From Alteromonas profundi (GTDB taxonomy: Bacteria; Pseudomonadota; Gammaproteobacteria; Enterobacterales; Alteromonadaceae), in contig NZ_JAAAWN010000010.1 in the NCBI RefSeq assembly GCF_010500865.1, positions 1 through 64,000 of the forward strand: a stretch of 64,000 bases of DNA. Direction: 5' to 3'. The position numbers and the translations under genes were made by a program. Positions 49,793-58,367 of the stretch are shown one piece after another. The notes under the pieces are model-generated. The model was not told the DNA's origin, searched no databases, and was given only the letters and a program-made list of their open reading frames with translations. Numbering within the stretch: position 1 is the first letter of the stretch; each line of letters begins with the position of its first letter.

Positions 49793-51232
49793 ATGGGAAA
49801 CACATATCAAGATTTCATCATGCCGGGCTCTTTGGTCAATGGTGAATGGTTACACAGTGATACTAGGTTCTCTATTTTTGATAAAGCCACGGGCGAGCAA
49901 TTAGCCTCGCTTGCCAACGCACAAGTATCGGATATGGAAATGGCTATAAGCCATGCAAGTGTTGCATTTGATTCTTGGCGATATACCAGTGGCCTTGAGC
50001 GGGCTCGCTTACTTATGGCGTGGTATGAAAAGTTGATAGAACATAGAGATGCGTTGGCGCAGCTTCTGACAATGGAACAAGGCAAGCCCCTTAGCGAAGC
50101 AAAAGGAGAAATTGACTATGGTGCTGGGTATATACGTTGGTTTGCAGGAGAGGCTGAACGTATCGATGGCGATGTTTGCGCGGGAGTAAACAGTACACAA
50201 CACATTCAGGTAGTGAAAAAGCCCGTAGGCGTTGTTGGCGCCATAACTCCTTGGAATTTTCCTAACGCAATGATTGCGCGAAAGGCTGCCGCGGCCTTAG
50301 CTGCCGGGTGCGCCTTTGTGGGGCGCCCGGCAGCAGAAACCCCGCTTAGCGCACTTGCAATGGCAAAGTTAGCGCAAGATGCGGGGATCCCTGCGGGCGT
50401 GTTAAATATTGTGGTAGGGACAGACGCAAAAGCGCTCGGCAAAGTGCTAACGCAATCAGAGCGCGTTGCGAAATTTTCTTTTACAGGCTCCACAAGGGTG
50501 GGACAGCAACTTATACAGGACTGCGCACCAACAGTTAAGCGGGTGTCCATGGAGCTAGGAGGCAACGCCCCTTTTATTGTGTTTGAAGATGCTGATATTG
50601 ACGCTGCGGTGAGTGCAGCTATGCTGGCAAAGTTTCGAAATGCCGGGCAAACCTGTGTGTGTGCCAACCGCTTTTTGGTGCATCGGAGTGTGCACGATAA
50701 ATTTGTTAGTGCGCTGATGCACAAAGTAGCAACGCTTAGTATAGGTAATGGCTTGAACGGGGCTGATATAGGGCCACTTATCGGTATTCACGCGGCAGAA
50801 AAAGTAAACACGTTAGTGGTAAAAGCACTCGCTGAAGGCGCATCTAAACATTTCGGCCAAGAATGGACAGGCAGCGCATTCTACCCCCCCACTATATTGA
50901 CCGACATAACAGCAGAAATGGCTATTTTTGGTCAAGAAATATTCGGCCCGGTGGTAACCGTAATTCCCTTTAATGACGAAGCCCACGCGGTAAGTTTGGC
51001 TAATCAAACTGAATATGGCCTAGCGGCTTATATTTTTACTAACGATTACACACGTATGAAGCGAGTTCCAGATCAACTCGACTATGGCATGGTGGGCATT
51101 AACGAGGCGGCTATCTCAAACCCAGCGGCTCCTTTTGGCGGCGTTAAGCATTCCGGCTTCGGTCGAGAAGGTTCTAAGTACGGTTTAGATGACTATTTAT
51201 CCATTCAATATCGCTGCATAGGAGGCTACTAA
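49793..51232 (+). CDS. gabD: NAD(P)-dependent succinate-semialdehyde dehydrogenase
   Basis: A 479-residue aldehyde dehydrogenase. VGAITPWNFPNAMIARK cofactor segment, KFSFTGSTRVGQQL, catalytic Glu in VSMELGGNAPFIVF, and catalytic Cys in FRNAGQTCVCANRF with the adjacent second Cys typical of GabD. Oxidises succinate semialdehyde to succinate. AGGAA ribosome site. Directly followed by gabT, one base apart, so the pair forms an operon for GABA breakdown. Confidence 0.92.
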   Translation: MGNTYQDFIMPGSLVNGEWLHSDTRFSIFDKATGEQLASLANAQVSDMEMAISHASVAFDSWRYTSGLERARLLMAWYEKLIEHRDALAQLLTMEQGKPLSEAKGEIDYGAGYIRWFAGEAERIDGDVCAGVNSTQHIQVVKKPVGVVGAITPWNFPNAMIARKAAAALAAGCAFVGRPAAETPLSALAMAKLAQDAGIPAGVLNIVVGTDAKALGKVLTQSERVAKFSFTGSTRVGQQLIQDCAPTVKRVSMELGGNAPFIVFEDADIDAAVSAAMLAKFRNAGQTCVCANRFLVHRSVHDKFVSALMHKVATLSIGNGLNGADIGPLIGIHAAEKVNTLVVKALAEGASKHFGQEWTGSAFYPPTILTDITAEMAIFGQEIFGPVVTVIPFNDEAHAVSLANQTEYGLAAYIFTNDYTRMKRVPDQLDYGMVGINEAAISNPAAPFGGVKHSGFGREGSKYGLDDYLSIQYRCIGGY

Positions 51233-51233
51233 T

Positions 51234-52520
51234 ATGGCGACAAATATTTCTCTTCAACAACGCAAGCAAACGGTTTTCGCCAAAGGGCAGGGTAATTTGT
51301 ATCCCGTCTATGTTTCCCATGGAAAAAACGCAGAGCTATGGGATGTAGAAGGTAATCGTTACCTCGATTTTGGTACCGGCATAGCGGTATGTAATACCGG
51401 TCACGCCCACCCTGATATCGTTGAGGCAGTTACCGGGCAAATGGAGAAGTTCAGCCATAGCTGTGTCATGATTAATCCCTATGAAAGCGCGGTTGCGCTG
51501 GCAGAAAAACTGGTAGAGCTTGCTCCGGGGGATAGCGCTAAAAAGGCCATGTTTGTTACTACAGGGGCAGAAGCAGTAGAAAACGCGGTAAAGGTCGCGC
51601 GGGCGTACACAGGGCGTCGAGGCATTATTGCCTTTAATGGCGGTTTTCACGGCAGAACGAATTTAACCATGGGGCTTACCGGAAAGGTAACACCTTATAA
51701 AGATCATTTTGGCCCATTTGCTGGTGATATTTATCACGCGCCTTTTCCAAATACCCTGCACGGTATATCTGAAAAGCAAAGCTTGGCTGCGTTATCTACG
51801 CTGATGAAAGTAGATATTTCGCCTAAGGATGTGGCGGCTATTATTATTGAACCTATTCAGGGAGAAGGCGGATTTTACGTGGCTTCCCCCGCGTTTTTGC
51901 AAGCACTACGCGCACTATGCGATGAGCATGACATTTTGCTCATATGTGATGAAATTCAAAGTGGCTTTGCACGCACAGGACGCATGTTCTATACGCAAGC
52001 CGCAGGTATAGAACCCGATCTAATAACCATGGCGAAAGGTATCGCTGGGGGTATTCCACTTTCCGCGGTTGTAGGTAAGGCGGATGTTATGGATAGCGCG
52101 CCTATAGGGGGGCTAGGGGGCACTTATGGCGGCTCTCCCTTAGGTTGCGTAGCAGGGTTGGCGGTTCTCGATATCATTCATAGGGAAAACCTTTGCAATC
52201 GGGCTATGATGATAGAACGCCAGTTTAAAGAATCTTTAAATGCGCTTAAATCTCGTTACCCAGACGTGATTGCAGAGGTGCGAGGGCACGGTGCGATGAT
52301 TGCGATAGAATTAATGCAACATGGAGAGCCCAGTCAACCTAACCCCCAGCTCACTAAAGCCATTATTAGCAAGGCTCTCGACTATGGATTAATTCTGCTA
52401 GCGTGCGGCTTTTATGGCAATGTCATCCGTTTTCTGCCACCTTTGACTATTGATGAAGCGCACTTAAGGGAAGGGCTGGAACAGTTTTCCGCTCTTTTTG
52501 AAGAAGTTATGACGGCCTAG
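51234..52520 (+). CDS. gabT: 4-aminobutyrate aminotransferase
   Basis: A 428-residue class III aminotransferase. PLP contacts: FVTTGAEAVENAVKVAR, LLICDEIQSGFARTGRMF (Asp on the pyridine N) and the Schiff-base Lys in ITMAKGIAGGIPLSAVVG. Matches GabT in length and motifs; moves the amino group of GABA to 2-oxoglutarate, giving succinate semialdehyde for GabD. GGAGG site. Related omega-amino acids could also be used. Confidence 0.9.
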   Translation: MATNISLQQRKQTVFAKGQGNLYPVYVSHGKNAELWDVEGNRYLDFGTGIAVCNTGHAHPDIVEAVTGQMEKFSHSCVMINPYESAVALAEKLVELAPGDSAKKAMFVTTGAEAVENAVKVARAYTGRRGIIAFNGGFHGRTNLTMGLTGKVTPYKDHFGPFAGDIYHAPFPNTLHGISEKQSLAALSTLMKVDISPKDVAAIIIEPIQGEGGFYVASPAFLQALRALCDEHDILLICDEIQSGFARTGRMFYTQAAGIEPDLITMAKGIAGGIPLSAVVGKADVMDSAPIGGLGGTYGGSPLGCVAGLAVLDIIHRENLCNRAMMIERQFKESLNALKSRYPDVIAEVRGHGAMIAIELMQHGEPSQPNPQLTKAIISKALDYGLILLACGFYGNVIRFLPPLTIDEAHLREGLEQFSALFEEVMTA

Positions 52521-52649
52521 AGCGGGCGCGATATTTGGCCGCTAAGCCTTTCACCTTTCTGTGGTACTGAATAAGTAATAAAACCACTTGTTCATAAAAA
52601 AGAAATAGGGTATCATTAAAAAGTGAAAAAATAACCAAGGGGGCTTATT

Positions 52650-52784
52650 ATGCTAAAAGCAATCACAAAATGTTTCAAACCCAAGCACCCATACGCAGTA
52701 GCTGCATATGTTGGCCGTAAAAACGCGCAACGTATTTTCGATTGTAAAATTGAGAAGAAGAAAAAACTTCTAGCGCACCACTAG
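52650..52784 (+). CDS. Small basic protein, 44 residues
   Basis: A short open frame with a good AAGGGGG ribosome site, ATG 52650 and TAG 52782-52784. It codes for MLKAITKCFKPKHPYAVAAY and then a Lys-rich tail (KIEKKKKLLAHH). Two Cys, many Lys; no membrane segment. Followed by a strong terminator at 52851, which supports a separate small transcript. I do not recognise a family. It is easy to miss because of its length. Confidence 0.6.
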   Translation: MLKAITKCFKPKHPYAVAAYVGRKNAQRIFDCKIEKKKKLLAHH

Positions 52785-52850
52785 CTGCGAATTTGGCTCC
52801 AGACAGGAGTAATGTCCTTCCTTAGATGGATGATGTTAGGCAAACAAAAA

Positions 52851-52882
52851 ATCCGATGATTAACTAATCATCGGATTTTTTT
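52851..52882. terminator. Strong bidirectional terminator
   Basis: ATCCGATGATTA (52851-52862) pairs perfectly with TAATCATCGGAT (52865-52876), with an A-run before and T-run after, between the 44-residue gene and the convergent porin gene. Confidence 0.92.
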
Positions 52883-52898
52883 GTTTAAAACGTTAGCG

Positions 52899-54107
52899 TT
52901 AAAACGTGACGTCCCACTGTACTCGAAAGCGAGTCTCATCTACAGTAGCTAAGGTAGCCTGCTCAATATCAAACTGAGTAATATCAGCGGTGAGTTTATT
53001 GCGATGACCATTGAAAAACCAGTTTGCAGCGAGGGCTTTTTCAACGTGTCGCTCATCATTTGTATTGTCTACTTCTTCATAGGTAGCGTAGCGTAAGGCT
53101 ATCTCTAACGGCTTCGGCCACCAATTAAAACGCGCGTGTCCTAGATACCCCGCTTGCACGTAGTAGCCGGTATATTCTGTATCTGTATTTTGTACGCCCG
53201 CGCTATCTGAGATATTTTTTTTATGAAACTCTCCTTGAGCACTCAAACCACGGTACATCAATGCAAAATCAATATTATGCTGATCAATCTCGTATTGATT
53301 ATCTATACCCTCTTCGAAGCTTTCTAATTGCCCGCCGCCGGAAGAGGAAAAGCGAGTAAACGCACTCTCGTTTGTTGAAAAACTTATAGCCATGGATGCA
53401 TTCAGCGATTTAGAAAAAGTAAGGTCGCTGGCATTAAAGCCAAAGTCTTCTCCGGCTATATTCCATTGCACGCGCCCGTAATAAAGAGGCGCACCGCCGT
53501 CATTTTTATTGCTACCTAAGCCGTTACCTGTACCTACGCCCAACCAATAACTTACGTTGGGAATATGTTGGCTGCCTAGATTACCGTAAATTGCCGCGCC
53601 TTGTTGACGATCGATAGTGAAAATTCGATTGATTATTGAGCGATCTAACATTTGTTGTCCGCCGCTACTCACGCTGCGCTCTCTAGAATATTCAAATTTC
53701 CACTGGCCCGTTTTAAATTTTAACCCGTCGTTTTTCTCTACGTTCACGGTATACGATAATAAACGACTGCCATCCAAGTCATATTCGAGGGCGAATTTTA
53801 ACCAAGGTTGATAGGCGTGGCCCTTTATCTTTAGCCGTGCTCGGTTAATACCTATCTCTTCATCACCTTTAGAATAGTTAAGATAATCTTCAAGTGAAGT
53901 GGGTTGGCTATCCGAGGGTGTAGCAATGCGTGCTTGAATACGCGCTTGAATTTGCATCTTATAGCGATTATCAGTGGTCTGAAAGGTAAACCCCTTTTTA
54001 TATGACATATCAGCGTCGAGTTCGTTCGCACTAACACTCGCAGGTGATCCAGCTATGCCCACTAATAGCGCACTAGAAATCATCCCCGCTGTAAAAAATG
54101 TTCTCAT
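52899..54107 (-). CDS. Phosphate-selective porin O/P type outer-membrane protein
   Basis: A 402-residue porin. ATG 54107 has GGGAG before it and starts a signal peptide cut near SVSA. The barrel has the OprO/OprP layout: YKMQIQARIQARIA, INRARLKIKGHAYQPWLKFALEYDLD, then GQWKFEYSRERSVSSGGQQMLDRS, and a closing VQWDVTF with Phe. In Pseudomonas these take up phosphate or polyphosphate; many marine homologs are general anion porins. No pho box seen. Stands alone. Confidence 0.88.
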   Translation of the reverse strand: MRTFFTAGMISSALLVGIAGSPASVSANELDADMSYKKGFTFQTTDNRYKMQIQARIQARIATPSDSQPTSLEDYLNYSKGDEEIGINRARLKIKGHAYQPWLKFALEYDLDGSRLLSYTVNVEKNDGLKFKTGQWKFEYSRERSVSSGGQQMLDRSIINRIFTIDRQQGAAIYGNLGSQHIPNVSYWLGVGTGNGLGSNKNDGGAPLYYGRVQWNIAGEDFGFNASDLTFSKSLNASMAISFSTNESAFTRFSSSGGGQLESFEEGIDNQYEIDQHNIDFALMYRGLSAQGEFHKKNISDSAGVQNTDTEYTGYYVQAGYLGHARFNWWPKPLEIALRYATYEEVDNTNDERHVEKALAANWFFNGHRNKLTADITQFDIEQATLATVDETRFRVQWDVTF

Positions 54108-54333
54108 AAGGCTCCCATAAAACACACAGACTCGTGGTGAAAAAGCGCAGTCTAAGGGTTGTTTTTAGAGTGTCAAATAAATTTAATAAATAATTCATGA
54201 AACGTTAATAATGGTACAGATAACAGCTCATGCGATTACGGCTATCCGCTTAAAATTACGTAACAATGCGCCTGTCAGATTACTTTTATAAGATTGGGGG
54301 GGAAGAAAAAGGGGGAGCAGACGAACGTCCCAC

Positions 54334-56355
54334 TCAGTTGTTTAATTTTTCATCTAGGTAGCGATAAAATGAAGACAGATCGAAGGGTTTACTTAAGTAC
54401 CCCGAAAAACCTAGGGCTTGATATTCTTTGACATCCTCTGTCATAACATTAGCGGTAGTCGCGACTATGGGTACTACCGCGTCTATTTCGCGTATAAGGT
54501 GAAATGCTTGTTTACCGTCCATCACTGGCATCTGTATATCCATTAATACGATATCAGGAGCCACCTTGTTAAACATATCTACCGCAACCCTACCATTTTC
54601 TGCAAAGTGTAAATCGGCATTGGTTTTTTCTAGCATAGACTTTACGATTTCCTGATTAATCATATTGTCTTCTGCTACCAAAATGCATTTTCCAGCGAGG
54701 TTAGGTGTTTCAAAAGCAAGGCCTTCGTCATGCCTATAGGAAACTTGGGTAGCGGCTTTCTCTATAGGTAAATAAACGAGAAATTTAGTACCGTTTCCTT
54801 CTGAACTAGCTACCCGAATGTAGCCTCCCATTAGGGTCACTAAGTTGTGGGTAATGGACATACCTAACCCCGAACCACCGAAGCGACGTGTAATGGATGT
54901 ATCTGCTTGGGTAAAACGTTCAAAAAGCTGACTTAAAGCATGTTCAGACATACCAATTCCTGTATCTGACACCGCAATAATAATTCCGTTTTGAGCCTCG
55001 TTTGATGCTTCACTTACCTTGATGGTAACGCTGCCTGTATCAGTGAATTTTACCGCATTAGACACTAGGTTTATGAGTATCTGTCTAAGCCTAACAGGGT
55101 CGCTTAACCAGCGGTTTGCCATATTCTGTGCAAAAACAGTTTTGATAGTAATGTCTTTATTGTGCGCTACGGGTAGAAAGTCTGACACAACCGATTCTAT
55201 GATGTTATCAAGTGCTAACTCTACTGTTTCAAGTTCAAGTTGATTGGCGTCTATTTTTGAATAGTCGAGAATGTCGTTTATAATTCTTAGTAAGGATTTA
55301 GCGGAAAAAATAGCATTGCCAATGAGGCGGCTATGCTGATTTTCACTAATATCTCGTTGGAGTATTTGCAACGTGCCTAAAATACCATTAATGGGCGTTC
55401 GAATTTCATGACTCATGTTAGATAAAAATTGGCTTCGCGCTTTACTGGAACTTTCGGCAAGTTGTTTGGCATTACGCAAATCAGATTCTATGGTTTGTTG
55501 TTCGGTAATATCTTGGGCTACAGACCATATGTACTCTTTGCCATCCTCATCTTCAATTTTTATCCCAGAAAGCAGAACAGGAAATTTATGCCCTTGATTG
55601 TGGATATATTCTTTTTTGTACGGGCCGTAGCGTTTTTTCGTGGTTAAGGAGGCGAGTTGTTCAGCTTCTTCCGCTTCGTATTTTTTAGGTGTTAATTGCC
55701 AATAATCCATGCTATTCAGTTCCCCAACTTTATAGCCTGTAAATTTGCTAAACTCCTTGTTCACATAAACAAATTTACCTGTATCAAATTCGTTTATAAC
55801 AATGCCCACAGGCGCTAGGTTGACGAACTTTTCAAATTTTTCCTTTTCACGTAGATAGGCTTTTTTAAAGCTTTGTGCTTCAACATGGGCATCTTCAAGT
55901 TGCTTTTGGGCGTCGGACAGCATCGAGATATCTCTGCCTATCGCAAGCACATGGTATTTATTGCCTACCTGAATGGCAGTTAGAGAAACGAGGCAGGGGA
56001 AAGTAGAACCATCTAATTTTGAGTGTACCCACTCAAAAAGTTGTGGACCTTTGCTTACAGCCTGATGAATTTTTTCGCCCGCGAGAGCCTCAGAGCGTTG
56101 TCCATTTGGTTGAAACGTTGGCGAGAGATCCGATGGCCGAAGATTCAAGAAATTTTCTTTGCTCTCTACACCATGCATGTCTATCGCTGAGCGGTTACAT
56201 TCGATAAATCTTCCCGATTCCAAGTCGATAATCGATAAGGCGTCGGCGGAAACATCAAACATTTTCTTGTACTTGTCCTTTTCGTAGCGGACACGCTCAA
56301 GCTCCTGTTTCAGTTTCTCGTTTTCCTCTTTGATCTTCGAATAATCAGACGTCAT
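54334..56355 (-). CDS. PAS-PAS hybrid sensor histidine kinase
   Basis: A 673-residue cytoplasmic kinase. A coiled coil is at residues 5-30; PAS 1 at about 30-150, PAS 2 at about 170-295 (with AQDITEQQ at its end). The histidine kinase core has His316 in FLSNMSHEIRTPINGIL, the N box NLVSNAVKFT, DTGIGM and GSGLGMSITHNLV. A receiver domain ends it, with Asp606 in VLMDIQMPVMDG. No membrane segment, so it senses an internal cue through PAS. The output regulator is not next to it; phosphotransfer through a separate HPt is expected. Confidence 0.92.
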   Translation of the reverse strand: MTSDYSKIKEENEKLKQELERVRYEKDKYKKMFDVSADALSIIDLESGRFIECNRSAIDMHGVESKENFLNLRPSDLSPTFQPNGQRSEALAGEKIHQAVSKGPQLFEWVHSKLDGSTFPCLVSLTAIQVGNKYHVLAIGRDISMLSDAQKQLEDAHVEAQSFKKAYLREKEKFEKFVNLAPVGIVINEFDTGKFVYVNKEFSKFTGYKVGELNSMDYWQLTPKKYEAEEAEQLASLTTKKRYGPYKKEYIHNQGHKFPVLLSGIKIEDEDGKEYIWSVAQDITEQQTIESDLRNAKQLAESSSKARSQFLSNMSHEIRTPINGILGTLQILQRDISENQHSRLIGNAIFSAKSLLRIINDILDYSKIDANQLELETVELALDNIIESVVSDFLPVAHNKDITIKTVFAQNMANRWLSDPVRLRQILINLVSNAVKFTDTGSVTIKVSEASNEAQNGIIIAVSDTGIGMSEHALSQLFERFTQADTSITRRFGGSGLGMSITHNLVTLMGGYIRVASSEGNGTKFLVYLPIEKAATQVSYRHDEGLAFETPNLAGKCILVAEDNMINQEIVKSMLEKTNADLHFAENGRVAVDMFNKVAPDIVLMDIQMPVMDGKQAFHLIREIDAVVPIVATTANVMTEDVKEYQALGFSGYLSKPFDLSSFYRYLDEKLNN

Positions 56356-56440
56356 TAGACACTAGGCTACAATATAAAAAGATGCGTTCAGTATAATATA
56401 GTCCTCCTAACAGCACTAGCACTGGGTGTGTTGTGCTTAT

Positions 56441-56563
56441 TTATTCCAGCTCAAAGCGCCCTACAGCGGTTTTAAGCGAGTCAAGCAAGCGTATTTGTTC
56501 ATCTGATTGCTCGGTAATGCTTTCTAACCCTACGTTATTTTCGTTAGTGTGGGCTTGCACCAT
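56441..56563 (-). pseudogene. C-terminal remnant of a methyl-accepting chemotaxis protein
   Basis: A 40-codon frame that ends FELE-stop. It reads HTNENNVGLESITEQSDEQ then IRLLDSLKTAVGRFELE, like the tail of chemoreceptors, where the last lines run ...Q...L..L...V..F. A stop codon sits two codons before the first Met, and no signalling or sensor part remains upstream, where bases 56564-56831 hold nothing I can read as a gene. I take it for the remnant of a deleted receptor gene. A functional micropeptide is unlikely, as no ribosome site is visible. Confidence 0.55.
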
Positions 56564-56831
56564 TGACTATAGAGACGAATTCCCTTCATAAAAAATATAC
56601 GTTGCTTTCAATTTAGCGTTTACACATTGTCCTGACTGTTAGAACTCGCCGCAATGTTTCGCTTAGGTTACTTGTATAGAATAATCGCTCAGTAATACCA
56701 TGATTATTCAAGCGAACTTAATAAGAGGGTAGATGCGAGTATGGGGATATGCAAACGCTTTATAGGTGTTTTAGCGAATAAGGGCTATCTGCCGAGATAT
56801 TAAGGAAAGGGTATATAGACTCTCCCCCCTT

Positions 56832-57056
56832 TTAGGAAGGGGGATGTCGTTTTTTTAAAGGAAATAGATTTAACTTTATCGCAAATTCGGTAAACGTCAG
56901 TGTGACTATACAAATAACCCCCACCATCATTATTAGCTCCATGGTATCGTTGAGTGTCGTTATACGCTTAATGAAACGAATGAATAAAGTACTGATAATA
57001 GCGATTGAAAGCACATAAACAATATAGCTAACAATCTTCTTTATGTTGGTAAACAT
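56832..57056 (-). CDS. Small membrane protein, candidate microcin immunity
   Basis: A 74-residue protein with two hydrophobic helices, about 6-27 (IVSYIVYVLSIAIISTLFI) and 41-62 (LIMMVGVICIVTLTFTEFAI), and a basic C-terminus. ATG 57056 has AAGGGGGT at good spacing. It follows the double-glycine peptide gene by 38 bases on the same strand. Class II microcin immunity proteins are small membrane proteins of this kind, so position and form support that role. No sequence match to a known immunity protein is claimed. Confidence 0.65.
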   Translation of the reverse strand: MFTNIKKIVSYIVYVLSIAIISTLFIRFIKRITTLNDTMELIMMVGVICIVTLTFTEFAIKLNLFPLKKRHPPS

Positions 57057-57073
57057 TATTAACCCCCTTAGAG

Positions 57074-57091
57074 AAGGAGCGTGAGCTCCTT
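57074..57091 (-). other. Stem-loop between peptide and partner genes
   Basis: AAGGAGC-GTGA-GCTCCTT is a perfect 7-base stem with a 4-base loop, in the 38-base gap between the two genes. It could dampen read-through or protect the upstream message, giving more peptide than partner. Confidence 0.5.
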
Positions 57092-57094
57092 TGT

Positions 57095-57346
57095 TTACTG
57101 TTGAAAAGAAGGGGGCGATATTGAGCTGTAGGTGCGTTCGGACATCTTATCGCCTATTTTGCTTCCAGCGTAGCCCACGCCACCTGAAATTGCCCCTAAG
57201 GCCATAGCAGCAAAGCCGCCTCTAAAGCCGCCAATGGCGCCCGCTACCATAGAAGCAGTTAAGCCGGCAGTACTAAAGTCGCCCCAGCAATATTTGGCAC
57301 AGCCACCTGAAACTTGGCCGATTTCATTGCATGTTAGTTGTTTCAT
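57095..57346 (-). CDS. Putative class II microcin/bacteriocin precursor
   Basis: An 83-residue peptide. The first 15 residues, MKQLTCNEIGQVSGG, match the double-glycine leader pattern (L...E...VSGG) cut by peptidase-containing ABC exporters. The mature part would be 68 residues, start CAKYCWGDF with Cys16 and Cys20, and be rich in Gly and Ala with many GxxxG-type steps (GAIGGFRGGFAAMALGAISGG), as in colicin V-like microcins and two-peptide bacteriocins. The tail is polar (SERTYSSISPPSFQQ). AGGAG site six bases before ATG. The two-helix gene downstream is the likely immunity partner. No exporter is in the window. Confidence 0.75.
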   Translation of the reverse strand: MKQLTCNEIGQVSGGCAKYCWGDFSTAGLTASMVAGAIGGFRGGFAAMALGAISGGVGYAGSKIGDKMSERTYSSISPPSFQQ

Positions 57347-57365
57347 AATTCACTCCTTTTGTTTA

Positions 57366-57382
57366 TTCCCCACAGCGGGGAA
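57366..57382. other. Small palindrome upstream of microcin gene
   Basis: TTCCCC-ACAGC-GGGGAA, 20 bases before the peptide ATG. It could be an operator or a 5' leader hairpin. A longer terminator-like stem (57512-57518 with 57545-57551, then six T on the plus strand) lies between this unit and the cupin gene. Confidence 0.35.
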
Positions 57383-57554
57383 ATATAAAAGTAGTCTGTA
57401 AATGGCCTTTGAACATCTGTCTTGAAGACCAGTTTTTAAAACATCTACACTTATTGAGTTACGCTCATTTTGTTTATATCAGTGAAATAATGTTCACACG
57501 TATCATGGCGTAAGCCACACCATGGTTAATTAAACGCTAATACCGTGGCTTTTT

Positions 57555-58190
57555 TTAAGGTCGGGTTAATTGCTTTATAAGTGCGCTATGCTGTGGGTAT
57601 TGTTGTAATAGTTGGCTTTGCTTGCCAAGCTGCATATCTGTGTATTCAAATCCTGGGGCTACCGCTTCCCCTATTAAGCCGTAGCCGTAGGCGCCAGTGG
57701 TAGGAATTTTCGATGCTTTCCACGTGCCGCCTTTAACGATCATTTGCATTTTATGGCCCTTTGTAGGGTCGGGTCCCAGGATATGGGTTTCTACGCTACC
57801 GTCTTGGTTTATTAAGTAGTAGGTGATCGGGTCTCCTAGGTGAAAGTAGTGCATGATATCCGACCGATTCATGTGAAAATGTCCAATGGGCGACTTAGCG
57901 GTTAATAGATAGTAGATAGAGGTCATCGTGACTCTATCTCCATGCTGAGTAGGTATAGTTGGACGATGGTCTGCTTTAAAGGTTTGTCGAAAGTAGCCGC
58001 CTTCTACATGTCCGGTTAAATCAAGCGATGTAATAATTTGTTCGGCTGTTAATCTATCGCTACGAGTCTCTCCTTTAAGGGTGTACCCACCTTGAGTTTT
58101 GAAGTAGGGCTGAGGGCTTTGGCAACTCAATAGGGTTAAACCAAGTGCTACACAGAGAACGACGGCAACAAAGCGAGGAAGTGAAAACAT
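57555..58190 (-). CDS. DUF985/cupin_5 lipoprotein
   Basis: A 211-residue exported protein. The signal peptide ends in lipobox LTLLSC, so it is lipid-anchored. The cupin part starts about 45 (AEQIITSLDLTGHVEGGYFRQTF) and has TSIYYLLTAKSPIGHFHMNRSDIMHYFHLGDP, with His placed for metal binding, and EAVAPGFEYTDMQLG. This is the DUF985 family, usually cytoplasmic and about 150 residues; a lipoprotein form is less common. Function unknown, maybe a sugar or small-molecule binder. Confidence 0.86.
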   Translation of the reverse strand: MFSLPRFVAVVLCVALGLTLLSCQSPQPYFKTQGGYTLKGETRSDRLTAEQIITSLDLTGHVEGGYFRQTFKADHRPTIPTQHGDRVTMTSIYYLLTAKSPIGHFHMNRSDIMHYFHLGDPITYYLINQDGSVETHILGPDPTKGHKMQMIVKGGTWKASKIPTTGAYGYGLIGEAVAPGFEYTDMQLGKQSQLLQQYPQHSALIKQLTRP

Positions 58191-58367
58191 AAAGAGTCCA
58201 GTATTAAGTTTTAAACGATTATTAGCATACTAAGGTGAAAAAATAAGTCACATGGTTAATGGGGTACTGTGGCGTATTGTTCTCTTTTTCACGCATATTT
58301 AGCTTTTTATGTGTTTTGTTATTTATACAAGGGCTATTCACCCCCGCTACGATATTGCGCCTAGCCA

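Noticed and set aside
50206..50724. 172-codon minus frame opposite gabD
   Set aside because: Shadow frame of a strongly conserved aldehyde dehydrogenase; Ser/Thr/Ala-rich product typical of antisense reading.
57512..57551. Terminator for the cupin gene
   Set aside because: The T-tract follows on the plus strand, while the cupin gene is on the minus strand; kept only as a note.
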